Shown here: piece by piece, positions 27,693 through 37,760 of the stretch
Layout: each line of letters begins with the position of its first letter
How positions within the stretch are numbered: the stretch's first letter is position 1
Assembly (NCBI RefSeq): GCF_000503215.1
Contig: NZ_AYTD01000013.1
Location: forward strand, 1,168,009-1,232,008
Origin: Pseudomonas canadensis
Lineage (GTDB): Bacteria > Pseudomonadota > Gammaproteobacteria > Pseudomonadales > Pseudomonadaceae
DNA length: 64,000 nt
Reading direction: 5' to 3'
Position numbers and translations under genes: made by a program
The notes under the pieces: generated by a model
Databases searched by the model: none
What the model was told of the DNA's origin: nothing
The model's input: only the letters and a program-made list of their open reading frames with translations

Positions 27693-27880
27693 TGAAAAAT
27701 TCCTTTCCGTCAAAGAGGTGTCTTTCGAAAGAAGCGCCAGCCAGAGCAGGTGCGAAACATCCCATTCGCCTCGCCGCAACGCAATAGCCACTGCGCGACT
27801 GAATATGACCAGAAGCGTTTAACGCGTCATATCTTAGCCGCAACCACACACGAGCGAAACGCCCTTGGCAGAGCGCTGCG

Positions 27881-28870
27881 TCAAACCGTGGCCAACACCT
27901 GCGCCTGCGCACCGGACAATGGTGTGAGCGGATCTTTCAACCACTGCGCCACCAATGGCCACACTTCGGCCTGGGCGGCTTTGCTCACCAGCATTTCCAC
28001 ATGCCCAAAATCCCCTGTAAAGCCTTGCTGTCGGCCCAGGCACAGGTACTGACGGTGCTCGGAGCCGACTTGCTCGAACAGCTTGCGACAGGCCCAGTCG
28101 GGGTCTTGATGATCCCCGGCTGCACTGACCGCCAACAGCGGCACATCGACCTCTGCCAAGCCTTTCCACCAATCGTTTTTACCTTCGCCAAAGCGACCAA
28201 ACAGGCCATTCCAGCGCATGGCTTCGATCATCACCCCCGCCGGTTCGTCCTCGGGGCCAAGTTTCAGGCGCGAGCCGGACACTTCGCCAAAGCGCTTCAA
28301 CAGCAAGCGGCCGGTCCACTCCACTGGCGGCAGTTTCAACGGCCAATGGGTGCGACTGACCTGACAACCAAACAGCGCCACCGAAGCCACGGCCGGCGTG
28401 CCCAGGTGCTGACCGCCTAGCGCCGCTGCCAAGCTGGTGCCACCCAGGGAATGGCCAATCCAGTGAGGAATCTGCTCGCTTTGTTCACGCACGAATGCGC
28501 CGATGGCCGGCAAATCGTAACGTGCATAGTCAGCGACGCGGTTGCGGGCGTAGTCATGATTGCGCTTGGACAGGCCATGACCGCGCATTTCCGGGATCCA
28601 GACATCAAACCCCTCGCGCGCCAAGTAAGCGCCCAGACCGATCCCCTTGGGCGAATACCAGAAGCGCCGGTTGGAAAAACTGCCGTGCAATAAAATAACT
28701 GGGATGCCCCGGTTTTCCGGGACGTCGGCCAGGCCTAAACGGGTAACCGCCAGCTCGACGGTGCCGTCGGGGCTGTTACCGGGTTTGAGGCGGTACACGT
28801 CTTCACTCAGGTCGCCACGACGTTCAGCGCTGATCAGGGCGACGGGAAACAGGTTGCTGCTGCTTTGCAT
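27881..28870 (-). CDS. estX: Alpha/beta hydrolase EstX-type
   Basis: A 329-residue serine hydrolase. Visible are the oxyanion segment VILLHGSFSNRRFW, the nucleophile elbow GHSLGG (about residue 140) and a C-terminal histidine region (GDFGHVEMLVSKAA). No signal peptide is seen. The substrate is unknown; lipase-like or depolymerase-like activity on esters is likely from family. The ATG at 28870 is preceded by AAGAG. The position downstream of ppsA matches estX of other pseudomonads. Confidence 0.85.
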   Translation of the reverse strand: MQSSSNLFPVALISAERRGDLSEDVYRLKPGNSPDGTVELAVTRLGLADVPENRGIPVILLHGSFSNRRFWYSPKGIGLGAYLAREGFDVWIPEMRGHGLSKRNHDYARNRVADYARYDLPAIGAFVREQSEQIPHWIGHSLGGTSLAAALGGQHLGTPAVASVALFGCQVSRTHWPLKLPPVEWTGRLLLKRFGEVSGSRLKLGPEDEPAGVMIEAMRWNGLFGRFGEGKNDWWKGLAEVDVPLLAVSAAGDHQDPDWACRKLFEQVGSEHRQYLCLGRQQGFTGDFGHVEMLVSKAAQAEVWPLVAQWLKDPLTPLSGAQAQVLATV

Positions 28871-28883
28871 AATGCTCTTGCAC

Positions 28884-28916
28884 AAAAAAGGGCGGCGTCC
28901 GCGAGGATGCCCGCCC
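28884..28916 (-). terminator. Intrinsic terminator of ppsA
   Basis: On the minus strand GGGCGG and CCGCCC arms close a long stem that is followed by T6 at 28889-28884. It lies just before the estX start. Confidence 0.88.
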
Positions 28917-28930
28917 TGTACAGATAAGAA

Positions 28931-28959
28931 TGCCGGTCACCCACGAAGGGTGACCGGCA
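28931..28959 (-). other. Second stable hairpin after ppsA
   Basis: TGCCGGTCACCC pairs with GGGTGACCGGCA, loop of five bases, perfect stem of 12. No long U tract; it probably protects the ppsA transcript end or backs up the terminator. Confidence 0.7.
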
Positions 28960-28976
28960 CTTTTGACGTGACGATC

Positions 28977-31352
28977 TTAGGCGGACGCTTGGCCTTCCGC
29001 CAGGAAGAACCAGGTTTCCAGCACGGAATCGGGGTTCAGCGAGACGCTTTCGATGCCCTGTTCCATCAGCCATTTGGCCAGGTCCGGGTGATCGGAAGGG
29101 CCTTGGCCGCAGATACCGATGTACTTGCCGGCCTTGTTGCAGGCCTGGATGGCGTTGGCCAGCAGCTTCTTGACCGCAGGATTTCGCTCGTCAAACAGGT
29201 GAGCGATGATCCCGGAGTCACGGTCCAGGCCCAGGGTCAGTTGGGTCAGGTCGTTGGAGCCGATGGAGAACCCGTCGAAGAACTCCAGGAATTCTTCGGC
29301 CAGGATGGCGTTGGACGGCAGCTCGCACATCATGATCACGCGCAGGCCGTTCTCACCACGGGACAGGCCGTTCTCAGCCAGCAAGTCCACCACCTGGCTC
29401 GCTTCGCCCAGGGTGCGCACGAACGGCACCATGATCTCGACGTTGGTCAGGCCCATCTCGTTGCGCACGCGCTTGAGGGCGCGGCATTCGAGTTCGAAGC
29501 AGTCACGGAACGCTTCGCTGATGTAGCGCGAGGCGCCACGGAAGCCCAGCATCGGGTTTTCTTCTTCCGGCTCGTAAAGCTTGCCGCCGATCAGGTTGGC
29601 GTATTCGTTGGACTTGAAGTCCGACAGACGCACGATGACCTTTTTCGGGTAGAACGCCGCCGCCAGGGTGCTGATGCCTTCCACCAGCTTCTCGACGTAG
29701 AAGCCTACCGGGTCGTTGTAGCCCGCGATACGCTTGTCGACGCTTTCCTTGATGTCCAACGGCAGGCCGTCGTAGTTCAACAGAGCCTTGGGGTGCACGC
29801 CGATCATGCGATTGATGATGAACTCCAGGCGGGCCAAGCCCACACCGGCGTTTGGCAGTTGCGCGAAGTCAAAGGCGCGGTCCGGGTTGCCGACGTTCAT
29901 CATGATCTTGAACGGCAGGTCCGGCATGGCGTCGATGGAGTTCTGCTTGATATCGAAGCCCAGCTCGCCTTCAAAGATGAAACCGGTGTCGCCTTCGGCG
30001 CAGGAAACAGTGACGCCTTGGCCGTCTTTCAACAGCTGGGTCGCGTTGCCGCAGCCCACGACTGCAGGGATGCCCAGTTCACGGGCGATGATCGCCGCGT
30101 GGCAGGTACGCCCGCCACGGTTGGTGACGATGGCGCTGGCGCGTTTCATCACCGGCTCCCAGTCCGGGTCGGTCATGTCGGAAACCAGCACGTCGCCTGG
30201 CTGGACTTTGTCCATTTCGGACACGTCCTTGATGATCCGCACCTTGCCGGCGCCGATGCGCTGGCCGATGGCACGGCCTTCCACCAGCACGGTGCCGGTT
30301 TCTTTGAGCAGGTAGCGTTCCATGACATTGGCCGAGGTGCGGCTTTTCACGGTTTCCGGACGGGCCTGCACGATGTAGAGCTTGCCGTCGTCACCGTCCT
30401 TGGCCCACTCGATATCCATCGGGCACTTGTAGTGCTTTTCGATGATCATCGCTTGTTTGGCCAGTTCGCTGACTTCAGCGTCGGTCAGGCAGAAACGCGC
30501 GCGTTCGGCCTTGTCGACTTCAACGGTTTTCACCGAGCGACCGGCCTTGGCCTCGTCGCCGTAAATCATCTTGATGGCCTTGCTGCCCAGGTTGCGGCGC
30601 AGGATGGCCGGGCGGCCGGCTTCAAGGGTGTGCTTATGTACGTAGAATTCGTCGGGGTTGACCGCGCCTTGTACGACGGTTTCGCCCAGGCCGTAGGCGC
30701 CGGTGATAAACACCACGTCACGGAAGCCCGATTCGGTATCGAGGGTGAACATCACGCCAGCAGTGCCGGTTTCCGAACGCACCATGCGCTGCACACCGGC
30801 AGACAGGGCCACCAGCTTGTGGTCGAAACCTTGGTGCACACGGTAGGAAATGGCGCGGTCGTTGAACAGCGAGGCGAACACTTCCTTGGCCGCGCGGATC
30901 ACGTTTTCAACGCCGCGGATGTTCAGGAAGGTTTCTTGCTGGCCGGCGAAGGAAGCGTCCGGCAAGTCTTCGGCGGTGGCAGAGGAGCGTACGGCAACGG
31001 CGACGTCCGGGTTACCGGCCGACAGCGCGGCGAAGGCGGTGCGGATTTCTTCGTTGAGCTTCTCGGGGAACTCGGCTTCCATGATCCATTGGCGGATCTG
31101 GGCGCCTGTCTTGGCCAGGGCATTGACGTCATCGACGTCCAGGGCGTCCAGCGCGGCGTGGATCTGAGCGTTGAGCCCGCTCAGTTCGAGGAAATCGCGG
31201 TAAGCCTGGGCCGTGGTGGCGAAACCACCGGGCACCGACACACCAGCGCCTGCAAGATTACTGATCATCTCGCCGAGGGATGCGTTCTTGCCCCCCACGT
31301 GCTCTACATCATGGACGCCGAGCTTATCGAGGGAAACTACGTACTCTACCAA
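28977..31352 (-). CDS. ppsA: Phosphoenolpyruvate synthase
   Basis: Makes phosphoenolpyruvate from pyruvate and ATP, a key gluconeogenic step. The 791-residue protein has an N-terminal nucleotide-binding domain (1-350, [32 protein letters not shown]), a central swivelling domain with the phosphorylated histidine ([15 protein letters not shown], about 420), and a C-terminal PEP-binding TIM barrel ([31 protein letters not shown]). It is divergent from its own regulator ppsR. Confidence 0.97.
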   Translation of the reverse strand: MVEYVVSLDKLGVHDVEHVGGKNASLGEMISNLAGAGVSVPGGFATTAQAYRDFLELSGLNAQIHAALDALDVDDVNALAKTGAQIRQWIMEAEFPEKLNEEIRTAFAALSAGNPDVAVAVRSSATAEDLPDASFAGQQETFLNIRGVENVIRAAKEVFASLFNDRAISYRVHQGFDHKLVALSAGVQRMVRSETGTAGVMFTLDTESGFRDVVFITGAYGLGETVVQGAVNPDEFYVHKHTLEAGRPAILRRNLGSKAIKMIYGDEAKAGRSVKTVEVDKAERARFCLTDAEVSELAKQAMIIEKHYKCPMDIEWAKDGDDGKLYIVQARPETVKSRTSANVMERYLLKETGTVLVEGRAIGQRIGAGKVRIIKDVSEMDKVQPGDVLVSDMTDPDWEPVMKRASAIVTNRGGRTCHAAIIARELGIPAVVGCGNATQLLKDGQGVTVSCAEGDTGFIFEGELGFDIKQNSIDAMPDLPFKIMMNVGNPDRAFDFAQLPNAGVGLARLEFIINRMIGVHPKALLNYDGLPLDIKESVDKRIAGYNDPVGFYVEKLVEGISTLAAAFYPKKVIVRLSDFKSNEYANLIGGKLYEPEEENPMLGFRGASRYISEAFRDCFELECRALKRVRNEMGLTNVEIMVPFVRTLGEASQVVDLLAENGLSRGENGLRVIMMCELPSNAILAEEFLEFFDGFSIGSNDLTQLTLGLDRDSGIIAHLFDERNPAVKKLLANAIQACNKAGKYIGICGQGPSDHPDLAKWLMEQGIESVSLNPDSVLETWFFLAEGQASA

Positions 31353-31530
31353 GGTGATCTCTCCACTAACTGTGTTGGAAAAGCTCAGGACGCCGGCTGC
31401 TCAGTAGGAGCGAGTGCCAGCGCTTGTGGCCTGGACCTGGAAAATAAGTGAGAATGCGGCCCACTGCGGGACGGCAAAATCGCGCCTATCATATCCAAGA
31501 TTCGCCATCAGCTTAAGGCCCAGGGCTCAA

Positions 31531-32349
31531 ATGAAACGATCTGCTTTCTTTATCTCCGACGGCACCGGCATCACAGCCGAAACATTGGGTCAAAGCCTGC
31601 TCGCGCAGTTCGAAAACATTACCTTCGCCAAATTCACGCGACCGTACATCGACAGCGTGGATAAAGCGCGGGCCATGGTACAACAAATCAATCTGGCGGC
31701 CGAAAAAGACGGTTTTCGTCCGATCATTTTCGACACCATCGTCAATCAAGACATTCGTGAGATTCTCGCAACGTCGAATGGTTTCATGATCGACATCTTC
31801 TCGACGTTCCTCGCGCCACTGGAACAAGAGCTGAGTGAACATTCGTCGTACTCGGTAGGAAAGTCCCATTCCATTGGCCATAACTCCAACTATATGGAGC
31901 GTATCGAGGCGGTGAACTTTGCCCTCGACAACGACGACGGCGCCCGCACCCACTACTACGACAAGGCCGACCTGATCCTGGTGGGCGTGTCCCGCTGCGG
32001 CAAAACGCCCACCTGTCTGTACATGGCCATGCAATTCGGCATCCGCGCGGCCAACTATCCGCTGACCGAGGACGACATGGAGCATTTGACGCTGCCGGCC
32101 GCCCTGCGCGCGCATTCGCACAAGCTGTTCGGGCTGACCATTGATCCGGATCGGCTGACGGCGATCCGCAATGAACGCAAGCCCAACAGCCGCTATTCCA
32201 GCTATGCGCAGTGCGAGTTCGAAGTGCGAGAAGTAGAAAATCTGTTCCGTCGCGAGAATATTGCGCACATCAATTCCACGCATTTTTCGGTGGAAGAGAT
32301 TTCGGCGAAGATTCTGGTGGAGAAGGGCGTGGAGCGGCGCTTCAAATAA
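31531..32349 (+). CDS. ppsR: PEP synthase regulatory kinase/pyrophosphorylase
   Basis: A DUF299 protein that inactivates PEP synthase by ADP-dependent phosphorylation and reactivates it by phosphorolysis. The 272 residues include the start [15 protein letters not shown] and the P-loop [15 protein letters not shown] (about 150-165). The start at 31531 is the conserved one; upstream codons are spurious. It faces ppsA across 178 bases that hold both promoters, where no clear operator was seen. Confidence 0.95.
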   Translation: MKRSAFFISDGTGITAETLGQSLLAQFENITFAKFTRPYIDSVDKARAMVQQINLAAEKDGFRPIIFDTIVNQDIREILATSNGFMIDIFSTFLAPLEQELSEHSSYSVGKSHSIGHNSNYMERIEAVNFALDNDDGARTHYYDKADLILVGVSRCGKTPTCLYMAMQFGIRAANYPLTEDDMEHLTLPAALRAHSHKLFGLTIDPDRLTAIRNERKPNSRYSSYAQCEFEVREVENLFRRENIAHINSTHFSVEEISAKILVEKGVERRFK

Positions 32350-32365
32350 TGTTGTCTGCCTATTA

Positions 32366-32417
32366 CCTTGTGGTGAGCGAGCTTGCCTCGCGCGGGGCAA
32401 GCCCGCTCACCACAAGG
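32366..32417. repeat. Perfect long palindrome, REP-like, between convergent genes
   Basis: CCTTGTGGTGAGCG and its complement close a stem that continues as GCTTGCC/GGCAAGC. It separates ppsR from the MocR gene and probably ends both transcripts. Confidence 0.8.
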
Positions 32418-32425
32418 ATCAAGGC

Positions 32426-33850
32426 CTACAACTGAAACCTCCCTCCCCCCTGCCCCAACGCCGTCGCCAACGCATCAAACCCCGCCCGCAACAGCTGGTC
32501 ATCTCCCGACGTATTGCAGATACTCGCCCGAATAAATTGCGGCACCGCCGTCTGCCCGACCGCAAACGCCTCGGCGGTGGCAATCAGGTAATTATTCTGC
32601 TTGAGCTCCGCCTCGATTTCCGACGCCCGCCACGGCTCCGGTACTTCAATCCAGAAGTGCGGGCTGTTGAGGTGGGTGCGGTACTCCAGGCCGATCAGTA
32701 GGTCACGGACCAGGGCCTTGCGCCGGCTGATTTCGTTGATCTGCTGGCGCAGCAGGTACTCCGCCGTACCGTTTTCGATCCACTGGGTAGCAAGCTCCAA
32801 GGTGACGGGCGTAGCCATCCAGCAGGTCGAACGCAGCGCCGCCGAAATACGGCTGACCAACGCCGGTGGCGCGTGCACATAACCCACACGCAGCCCGGCC
32901 GATACGGCTTTGCTCAGGCTGCTGATCAAAATCGTACGCTCGGGGGCGAAATGGCTGAGGGGCGGCGGCCGGTCCTCGACCAGTACACCGTGGGCCTCGT
33001 CCTCAAGAATCAGCAGGTTGTGCTCGCGACACACTTTGACCAAGGCTTCGCGGCGCGCCACCGAAAGTACCGCCGTGGTCGGATTCTGGATCGTCGGTGT
33101 GCAGTACAGCGCTGAAACCCGGTGATTTCGACAGACTTCATCCAGCGCGCCCGGCAGCACGCCTTCTTCATCCATCTCCAGGCCGATCAACCGGATACCC
33201 AGCATCCGCGCGGCGGTAATCAGGCCTGGATACGTCAGTTGCTCGGTGACCACCGTATCGCCGGCCCGCAACAGCGCCATCATTGAGCACAGCAAGCCGT
33301 GCTGGCCGCCATTGACGCAGATGACCTGCTCGGGGATCGGATGAAAATCACGCTGCACCAGCCATTGCGCGCCCGCTTCACGGTAGCGCGGCAGGCCGGC
33401 GTCCGGGGTGTAGGCGCTGATGTCCTGGAGGAATTTGGCGTTGGTCGACAGGGTCTGGAAGCTCTGGGCCAGGAACACGGTTTCCTGACCGGGGATGTGC
33501 ATATTGCGGCTCATGTCGAAGTACTGGCGCGGTTCTTCGCTGAAGTTGCGAAAACCTTCATCGCGCTGGCGCTCCATCCCACGCTTGCGCACGAAAGTAC
33601 CGTCACCAACCCGCGCCACCACCAACCCCAGGCGCTCCAGTTCGCCGTAGGCCCGGCTGATGGTGCCGATCGTCACACCCAGATTGTCGGAAAGCACCCG
33701 ATGGGGCGGCAGTTTTCGTCCTGGTTCAATCAAGCCTTCGAGGATGCCCCGTTCCATGACATCGGACAGGCGCTTGTACTTCACGCCCTGCCCGTTGGAC
33801 AACCCCTCACGCATAATTGACACCATGTCAATATTTGTTTTGACAGCCAT
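32426..33850 (-). CDS. MocR-type regulator (GntR HTH fused to PLP aminotransferase domain)
   Basis: A 474-residue transcription factor. Residues about 20-95 form the GntR winged helix (PPHRVLSDNLGVTIGTISRAYGELERLGLV), and about 115-470 a class I aminotransferase-like PLP domain with the lysine region ILISSLSKAVSAGLRVGYVH. Such regulators sense PLP adducts of amino acids or related amines. It is divergent from the EamA/sulfur-carrier/cysteine cluster, so it most likely controls that cluster in response to cysteine, serine or a related amino acid. The target is an inference from position. Confidence 0.9.
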   Translation of the reverse strand: MAVKTNIDMVSIMREGLSNGQGVKYKRLSDVMERGILEGLIEPGRKLPPHRVLSDNLGVTIGTISRAYGELERLGLVVARVGDGTFVRKRGMERQRDEGFRNFSEEPRQYFDMSRNMHIPGQETVFLAQSFQTLSTNAKFLQDISAYTPDAGLPRYREAGAQWLVQRDFHPIPEQVICVNGGQHGLLCSMMALLRAGDTVVTEQLTYPGLITAARMLGIRLIGLEMDEEGVLPGALDEVCRNHRVSALYCTPTIQNPTTAVLSVARREALVKVCREHNLLILEDEAHGVLVEDRPPPLSHFAPERTILISSLSKAVSAGLRVGYVHAPPALVSRISAALRSTCWMATPVTLELATQWIENGTAEYLLRQQINEISRRKALVRDLLIGLEYRTHLNSPHFWIEVPEPWRASEIEAELKQNNYLIATAEAFAVGQTAVPQFIRASICNTSGDDQLLRAGFDALATALGQGGGRFQL

Positions 33851-33878
33851 CTTTCGCCCTAATAGTGTGCTTTTACGG

Positions 33879-33929
33879 GTTCAATCGCCGGATTTTACAA
33901 CTCATTACAAGCTCAATATAGAGTTCAAT
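33879..33929. promoter_or_regulatory. Direct repeats, candidate MocR operator
   Basis: GTTCAAT occurs at 33879 and 33923, 44 bases apart (about four helix turns), each followed by a CGG-containing triplet. GCTCAAT at 33911 is a weaker third copy. MocR proteins typically bind spaced direct repeats in such divergent regions. Confidence 0.45.
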
Positions 33930-33953
33930 TTCGGCTCAGGGAAGCAATAAACG

Positions 33954-34904
33954 ATGCCAATGTCCGCCGTTCTCGAAAATACCGCCAAGACAAAAACCCA
34001 AAAACAGTGGTTGGCCGGGCTGATCACCAGCGTGATGTTCCTGATCGTCTGTCTGAGTTGGGGCACCACGTGGCTGGGGATCAAGATTGCCGTGGAGAGC
34101 GTGCCGCCACTGACGTCCGCGGGCCTGCGCTTCCTGATCGCTTTCCCGCTGTTCCTGTGTTTTGCCATGGTGCGCCGCGAGCCGATCCTGTTCCCCCGCG
34201 AGAGCCGCTGGTTCTTCGTGTTCGTCACCCTCTCCTACTTCAGCGTGCCCTACTACCTGCTCAACTACGGCGAGATGCATGTCTCGTCCGGCCTGACCGC
34301 GCTGCTGTTCAGCTGCATGCCGGTGTTCATCCTGATTTTCTCTGCGCTGTTCCTGCGTGAGCGCATCTACTTTTCCCAGGTGGTCGGCATCGGTATTGGT
34401 TTCGGCAGCCTCTACATGATCATCAAGAGCCAGGGCCTGCACCTGGACCACGCGGAGTTCTTCGGCGTATTGGCGATTCTGACCGCAGCGATCATGCATG
34501 CCTTGTGCTACGTGATTACCAAGCAGAAAGGCAGCGCCATCAGCGTGATCACCTACAACACCCTGCCCATCGGCATTGCCGGGCTGATGCTGTTCGTCGC
34601 CGGGCTGTGGTTTGAAGCGCCGACCTTCGACGCCATCACCCTGCGCTCCTGGGGCGCACTGTTCTACCTGGGGCTAGTGGCCTCAGTGGGCGGGTTCATC
34701 GTGTACTTCATGCTGCTCAAGCGCTTGAGCCCGATCATCCTGTCATTCGTGTTCATCATCTTCCCGGTGTTCGCGGTGATCATCGGCGCCTGGTACGAAG
34801 GCGTGTCGATTTCCCGCGACCTGATGCTGTATTCGGCCATCCTGCTGGCCGGCTTTGCGATCACCAAGTTGCCGGTTGAAAAACTCCTGGCCAAGAAAAA
34901 TTGA
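33954..34904 (+). CDS. EamA/DMT-family transporter, probable amino acid or thiol exporter
   Basis: A 316-residue inner-membrane protein with ten predicted helices in two EamA repeats (LSWGTTWLGIKIAVESVPPL in the first; GVLAILTAAIMHALCYVITK starts the second). Family members export cysteine metabolites, threonine and other small molecules. It is the first gene of the cluster with the sulfur-carrier fusion and cysteine synthase, 26 bases before the fusion gene, so export of cysteine or a thiolated product is the likely job. Confidence 0.88.
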   Translation: MPMSAVLENTAKTKTQKQWLAGLITSVMFLIVCLSWGTTWLGIKIAVESVPPLTSAGLRFLIAFPLFLCFAMVRREPILFPRESRWFFVFVTLSYFSVPYYLLNYGEMHVSSGLTALLFSCMPVFILIFSALFLRERIYFSQVVGIGIGFGSLYMIIKSQGLHLDHAEFFGVLAILTAAIMHALCYVITKQKGSAISVITYNTLPIGIAGLMLFVAGLWFEAPTFDAITLRSWGALFYLGLVASVGGFIVYFMLLKRLSPIILSFVFIIFPVFAVIIGAWYEGVSISRDLMLYSAILLAGFAITKLPVEKLLAKKN

Positions 34905-34930
34905 CCCTTCTACAACCACGCGAGAGAAAC

Positions 34931-36793
34931 ATGGACGTCCTCCGCCCCAAAGCCCTGGAACAGATCTACGCCCACGCCAGCCGCAGCTACCCCGAAGAAT
35001 GCTGTGGTTTTGTCTTCGCCGACGGCAGCGTGTACCTGGGCAGCAATATCCAGAATGAACTGCACCACACGAACCCCGAGATGTATCCGCGCAGCGCTGC
35101 CAACGGCTACACCTTCTCGGTGGCCGACACCCTGTTGATGAACAAGGCGTTTCGCAGCGACAACCCGGTGGTAGTGATCTACCACTCGCACCCGGATGTA
35201 GGTGCCTATTTCAGCGACGAAGACCAGGACAAGGCGCTGTTCATAGGCGAGCCGATCTACCCCGTCAGCTACCTGGTGGTCGACGTTCGCCAGGGCCAGC
35301 CCCTTGGTTCCAAGCTGTTTGCCTGGGATGGCAAGCATTTCGCCCTTCAACCTTTCAACGACCTGCACACGGAGTTGTCCATGAACGCTGTTTCTTTCCC
35401 CGACATTCTGGTCCGCGTGGCCAAGCTGCCGGAATCGACCCTCGAGGGCACCGGATCGACATTGCGCGAAGTCATTGAAAACCTCTGCAGCAGTCACCCG
35501 CAGTTGCGTCCGCACCTGTTTCACGAGAAGAACAACCAGCTCAAGGAGCACTTCCTGTTTACCGCCGAGGAAGAGCTGGTTGGCGCGGATGACCCACTGC
35601 CCGAGAAAGCCAGAATCGAGGTGCTGCTGGCCACGTCCGGCGGCATGGACGTCGACGCGCTGAGCAATGAAGAAGTACAACGCTACGTGCGCCACATCAC
35701 CCTGCCCGGTGTGGGTCGCGAAGGTCAGTTGAACCTCAAGAAAGCCAAGGTGCTGATCATCGGCACCGGCGGTCTGGGCTCGCCGATCAGCCTGTATCTG
35801 GCGGCTGCCGGGGTCGGCACCCTGGGGCTGGTGGACTTTGATGTGGTGGAAAGCAGCAACCTGCAACGCCAGATCGTCCACGGCAACAGCACCCTCGGCA
35901 TGCCCAAAGTCGAATCCGCCAAGCAGCGCCTGCAAGACCTCAACCGCCATATCCAGATCAACGCCCACGACACCGCGTTGAATGTCGACAACGCCCTGGA
36001 ACTGGTAGGCGCCTACGACCTGGTGATCGACGGCACCGACAATTTCGACACCCGCTACCTGGTCAACGACGCTTGCGTGCAACTGGGCAAGCCCTTGGTG
36101 TACGGCGCCATCTACCGCTTCGACGGGCAGATCAGCGTGCTCAACTATAAAGGCGGGCCGTGCTACCGCTGCCTGTTTCCGAGCGCGCCGCCCGCCGAGC
36201 TGGCGCCCAATTGCAGCGCCGGGGGCGTGATCGGCGTGCTGCCCGGTGTGGTCGGGATGATCCAGGCCACCGAGGCAATCAAGTTGCTGATTGGCATCGG
36301 CGAACCGCTGTCAGGCCGCTTGATGCGCTTCGATGCGCTGGCGATGAAGTTCAGCGAGATCCGTTTCAAGCGCCGCGCCGACTGCCCATGCTGCTCCGAG
36401 GCGCGCCACAGCGAAACCCTGGCACCGACCGCCTGCGCGGATGCCGTGCCCAGCCAACCGTCGCTGGCCGAAGAACGCTACATCAAGCCGCGCGTACTCA
36501 AGCAAGTACTCGAACACCCCAGCAGCGCCGATGTGCTGCTGGATGTGCGCGACGCCAGCGAACTGGAAGTGTGCAAATTGCCGGGCGTGGTGCATATCCC
36601 CCTGGCCGAACTGGACGGCCACCTCGACAGCCTCAGCCGGGACAATACCCATTACCTGATCTGCTACGCCGGCACCCGTGCTGAGCAAGCCGCCAGTACC
36701 TTGCTGGCGGCTGGTTTCGCCAACACCAAAGTCCTGCAGGGCGGCATGAAACATTGGGTTCGTGACGTCGAACCCGACATGCCGTTGTATTGA
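34931..36793 (+). CDS. JAMM protease - ThiS/MoaD-like carrier - E1 (MoeB/ThiF) - rhodanese fusion
   Basis: A 620-residue protein joining four steps of protein-thiocarboxylate chemistry. Residues 1-145: JAMM/Mec+ metallopeptidase with Glu23 and HSH-x7-S-xx-D at 85-98, complete. Residues about 152-238: ubiquitin-like ThiS/MoaD carrier ending in SGG (236-238). Residues about 246-490: MoeB/ThiF adenylating enzyme with GTGGLGSP (278-285), zinc cysteines CYRC (411-414) and CPCC (485-488), and candidate catalytic Cys428. Residues about 515-620: rhodanese with DVRD (538-541) and active Cys578 in CYAGTR. The ATG at 34931 has GAGA upstream. An internal ATG at 35381 with GGAG six bases before it could yield a carrier-E1-rhodanese form. 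Neighbours make the cysteine backbone, so sulfur delivery to cysteine synthase is the likely role. Confidence 0.9.
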   Translation: MDVLRPKALEQIYAHASRSYPEECCGFVFADGSVYLGSNIQNELHHTNPEMYPRSAANGYTFSVADTLLMNKAFRSDNPVVVIYHSHPDVGAYFSDEDQDKALFIGEPIYPVSYLVVDVRQGQPLGSKLFAWDGKHFALQPFNDLHTELSMNAVSFPDILVRVAKLPESTLEGTGSTLREVIENLCSSHPQLRPHLFHEKNNQLKEHFLFTAEEELVGADDPLPEKARIEVLLATSGGMDVDALSNEEVQRYVRHITLPGVGREGQLNLKKAKVLIIGTGGLGSPISLYLAAAGVGTLGLVDFDVVESSNLQRQIVHGNSTLGMPKVESAKQRLQDLNRHIQINAHDTALNVDNALELVGAYDLVIDGTDNFDTRYLVNDACVQLGKPLVYGAIYRFDGQISVLNYKGGPCYRCLFPSAPPAELAPNCSAGGVIGVLPGVVGMIQATEAIKLLIGIGEPLSGRLMRFDALAMKFSEIRFKRRADCPCCSEARHSETLAPTACADAVPSQPSLAEERYIKPRVLKQVLEHPSSADVLLDVRDASELEVCKLPGVVHIPLAELDGHLDSLSRDNTHYLICYAGTRAEQAASTLLAAGFANTKVLQGGMKHWVRDVEPDMPLY

Positions 36794-36805
36794 GCCGGGG
36801 GCTGA

Positions 36806-37723
36806 ATGATGTTGCATAACTCCATCCTCGACGTGATCGGCCAGACGCCGATCGTGCGTCTGGCGCAGTTCTCCGAAGACCTCGGTATCGAGGTCTACGC
36901 CAAGCTCGAATCCCTCAACCCAGGCGGCAGCCACAAGGCGCGCATCGCCTTGGGCATGATCCTCGACGCCGAGCGCCGAGGCGTGCTGATCCGCGATTCC
37001 GGGCAGACCATCATCGAGCCCAGTGGCGGTAACACCGGCATCGGCTTGGTGATGGCGGGCAATGTATTGGGCTACAAAGTGGTGCTGGTGATTCCCGACA
37101 ACTACAGCCCGGAAAAACAGAAGCTGCTGCGTTTATACGGGGCCAAGGTGGTGCTGTCGGACAGCCGCCTGGGCAACAACTCTCACGGCGAAAAGTGCAT
37201 GGAACTGCAGCTGGAAAACCCCAGCTACGTGATGCTCAACCAGCAGCGCAACGGCGCCAACCCACAGACCCATCGCGACACCACCGCACCGGAAATCCTG
37301 CGTGCCTTCGGTGAGCTGCGCGCCGACTACTTTGTCAGCGGCATCGGCACCGGGGGGCATATCACTGGCATCGGTGAAACCCTGAAAGCCGCCTGGCCGC
37401 AACTACGCGTCATGGGCGTGGAACCGGAGGAGTGCGACCTGCTGAAAAACCAGCACGCACCGCATCACATTCAGGGCCTGTCGATCGGTTTGATCCCGAG
37501 CATTCTCAACCTGGACGTGATCGACGGCATGCTCAAGGTCTCGCGCCAGGACTGCATCGACATGATGAAACGCATCATGCGCACCGACGCTATCAGCCTG
37601 GGCCTGTCTTCCGCCGCCAACATGGTGGCCATTGCCAAGCTCGCCCCCGAACTGCCGCCCGAAACAGTGGTGCTGACCATGGTCTACGACAATGCCGACA
37701 GCTACCTGCCCAGTTTCGAATAA
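36806..37723 (+). CDS. PLP-dependent cysteine synthase homologue
   Basis: A 305-residue fold-type II PLP enzyme of the CysK/CysM family. Lys44 in NPGGSHKAR is the PLP-binding residue, SGGNTG (73-78) the substrate loop and GTGG (181-184) the phosphate-binding loop. It lacks extra domains. CysM of mycobacteria takes sulfur from a thiocarboxylated carrier protein (CysO); with the carrier, E1 and JAMM domains in the gene just upstream, this enzyme may do the same. The acceptor (O-acetylserine from the next gene or O-phosphoserine) is not decided by sequence. It starts 12 bases after the fusion gene; ATG at 36806 or 36809. Confidence 0.9.
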   Translation: MMLHNSILDVIGQTPIVRLAQFSEDLGIEVYAKLESLNPGGSHKARIALGMILDAERRGVLIRDSGQTIIEPSGGNTGIGLVMAGNVLGYKVVLVIPDNYSPEKQKLLRLYGAKVVLSDSRLGNNSHGEKCMELQLENPSYVMLNQQRNGANPQTHRDTTAPEILRAFGELRADYFVSGIGTGGHITGIGETLKAAWPQLRVMGVEPEECDLLKNQHAPHHIQGLSIGLIPSILNLDVIDGMLKVSRQDCIDMMKRIMRTDAISLGLSSAANMVAIAKLAPELPPETVVLTMVYDNADSYLPSFE

Positions 37724-37760
37724 ACGGGTTTCCAGCCAACCAGAATGCAGGGGTGCCTCC

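Noticed and set aside
28647..31451. 934-codon open frame opposite ppsA
   Set aside because: It mirrors the third-position G+C bias of ppsA; its translation has no family pattern and it also runs through the ppsA terminator.
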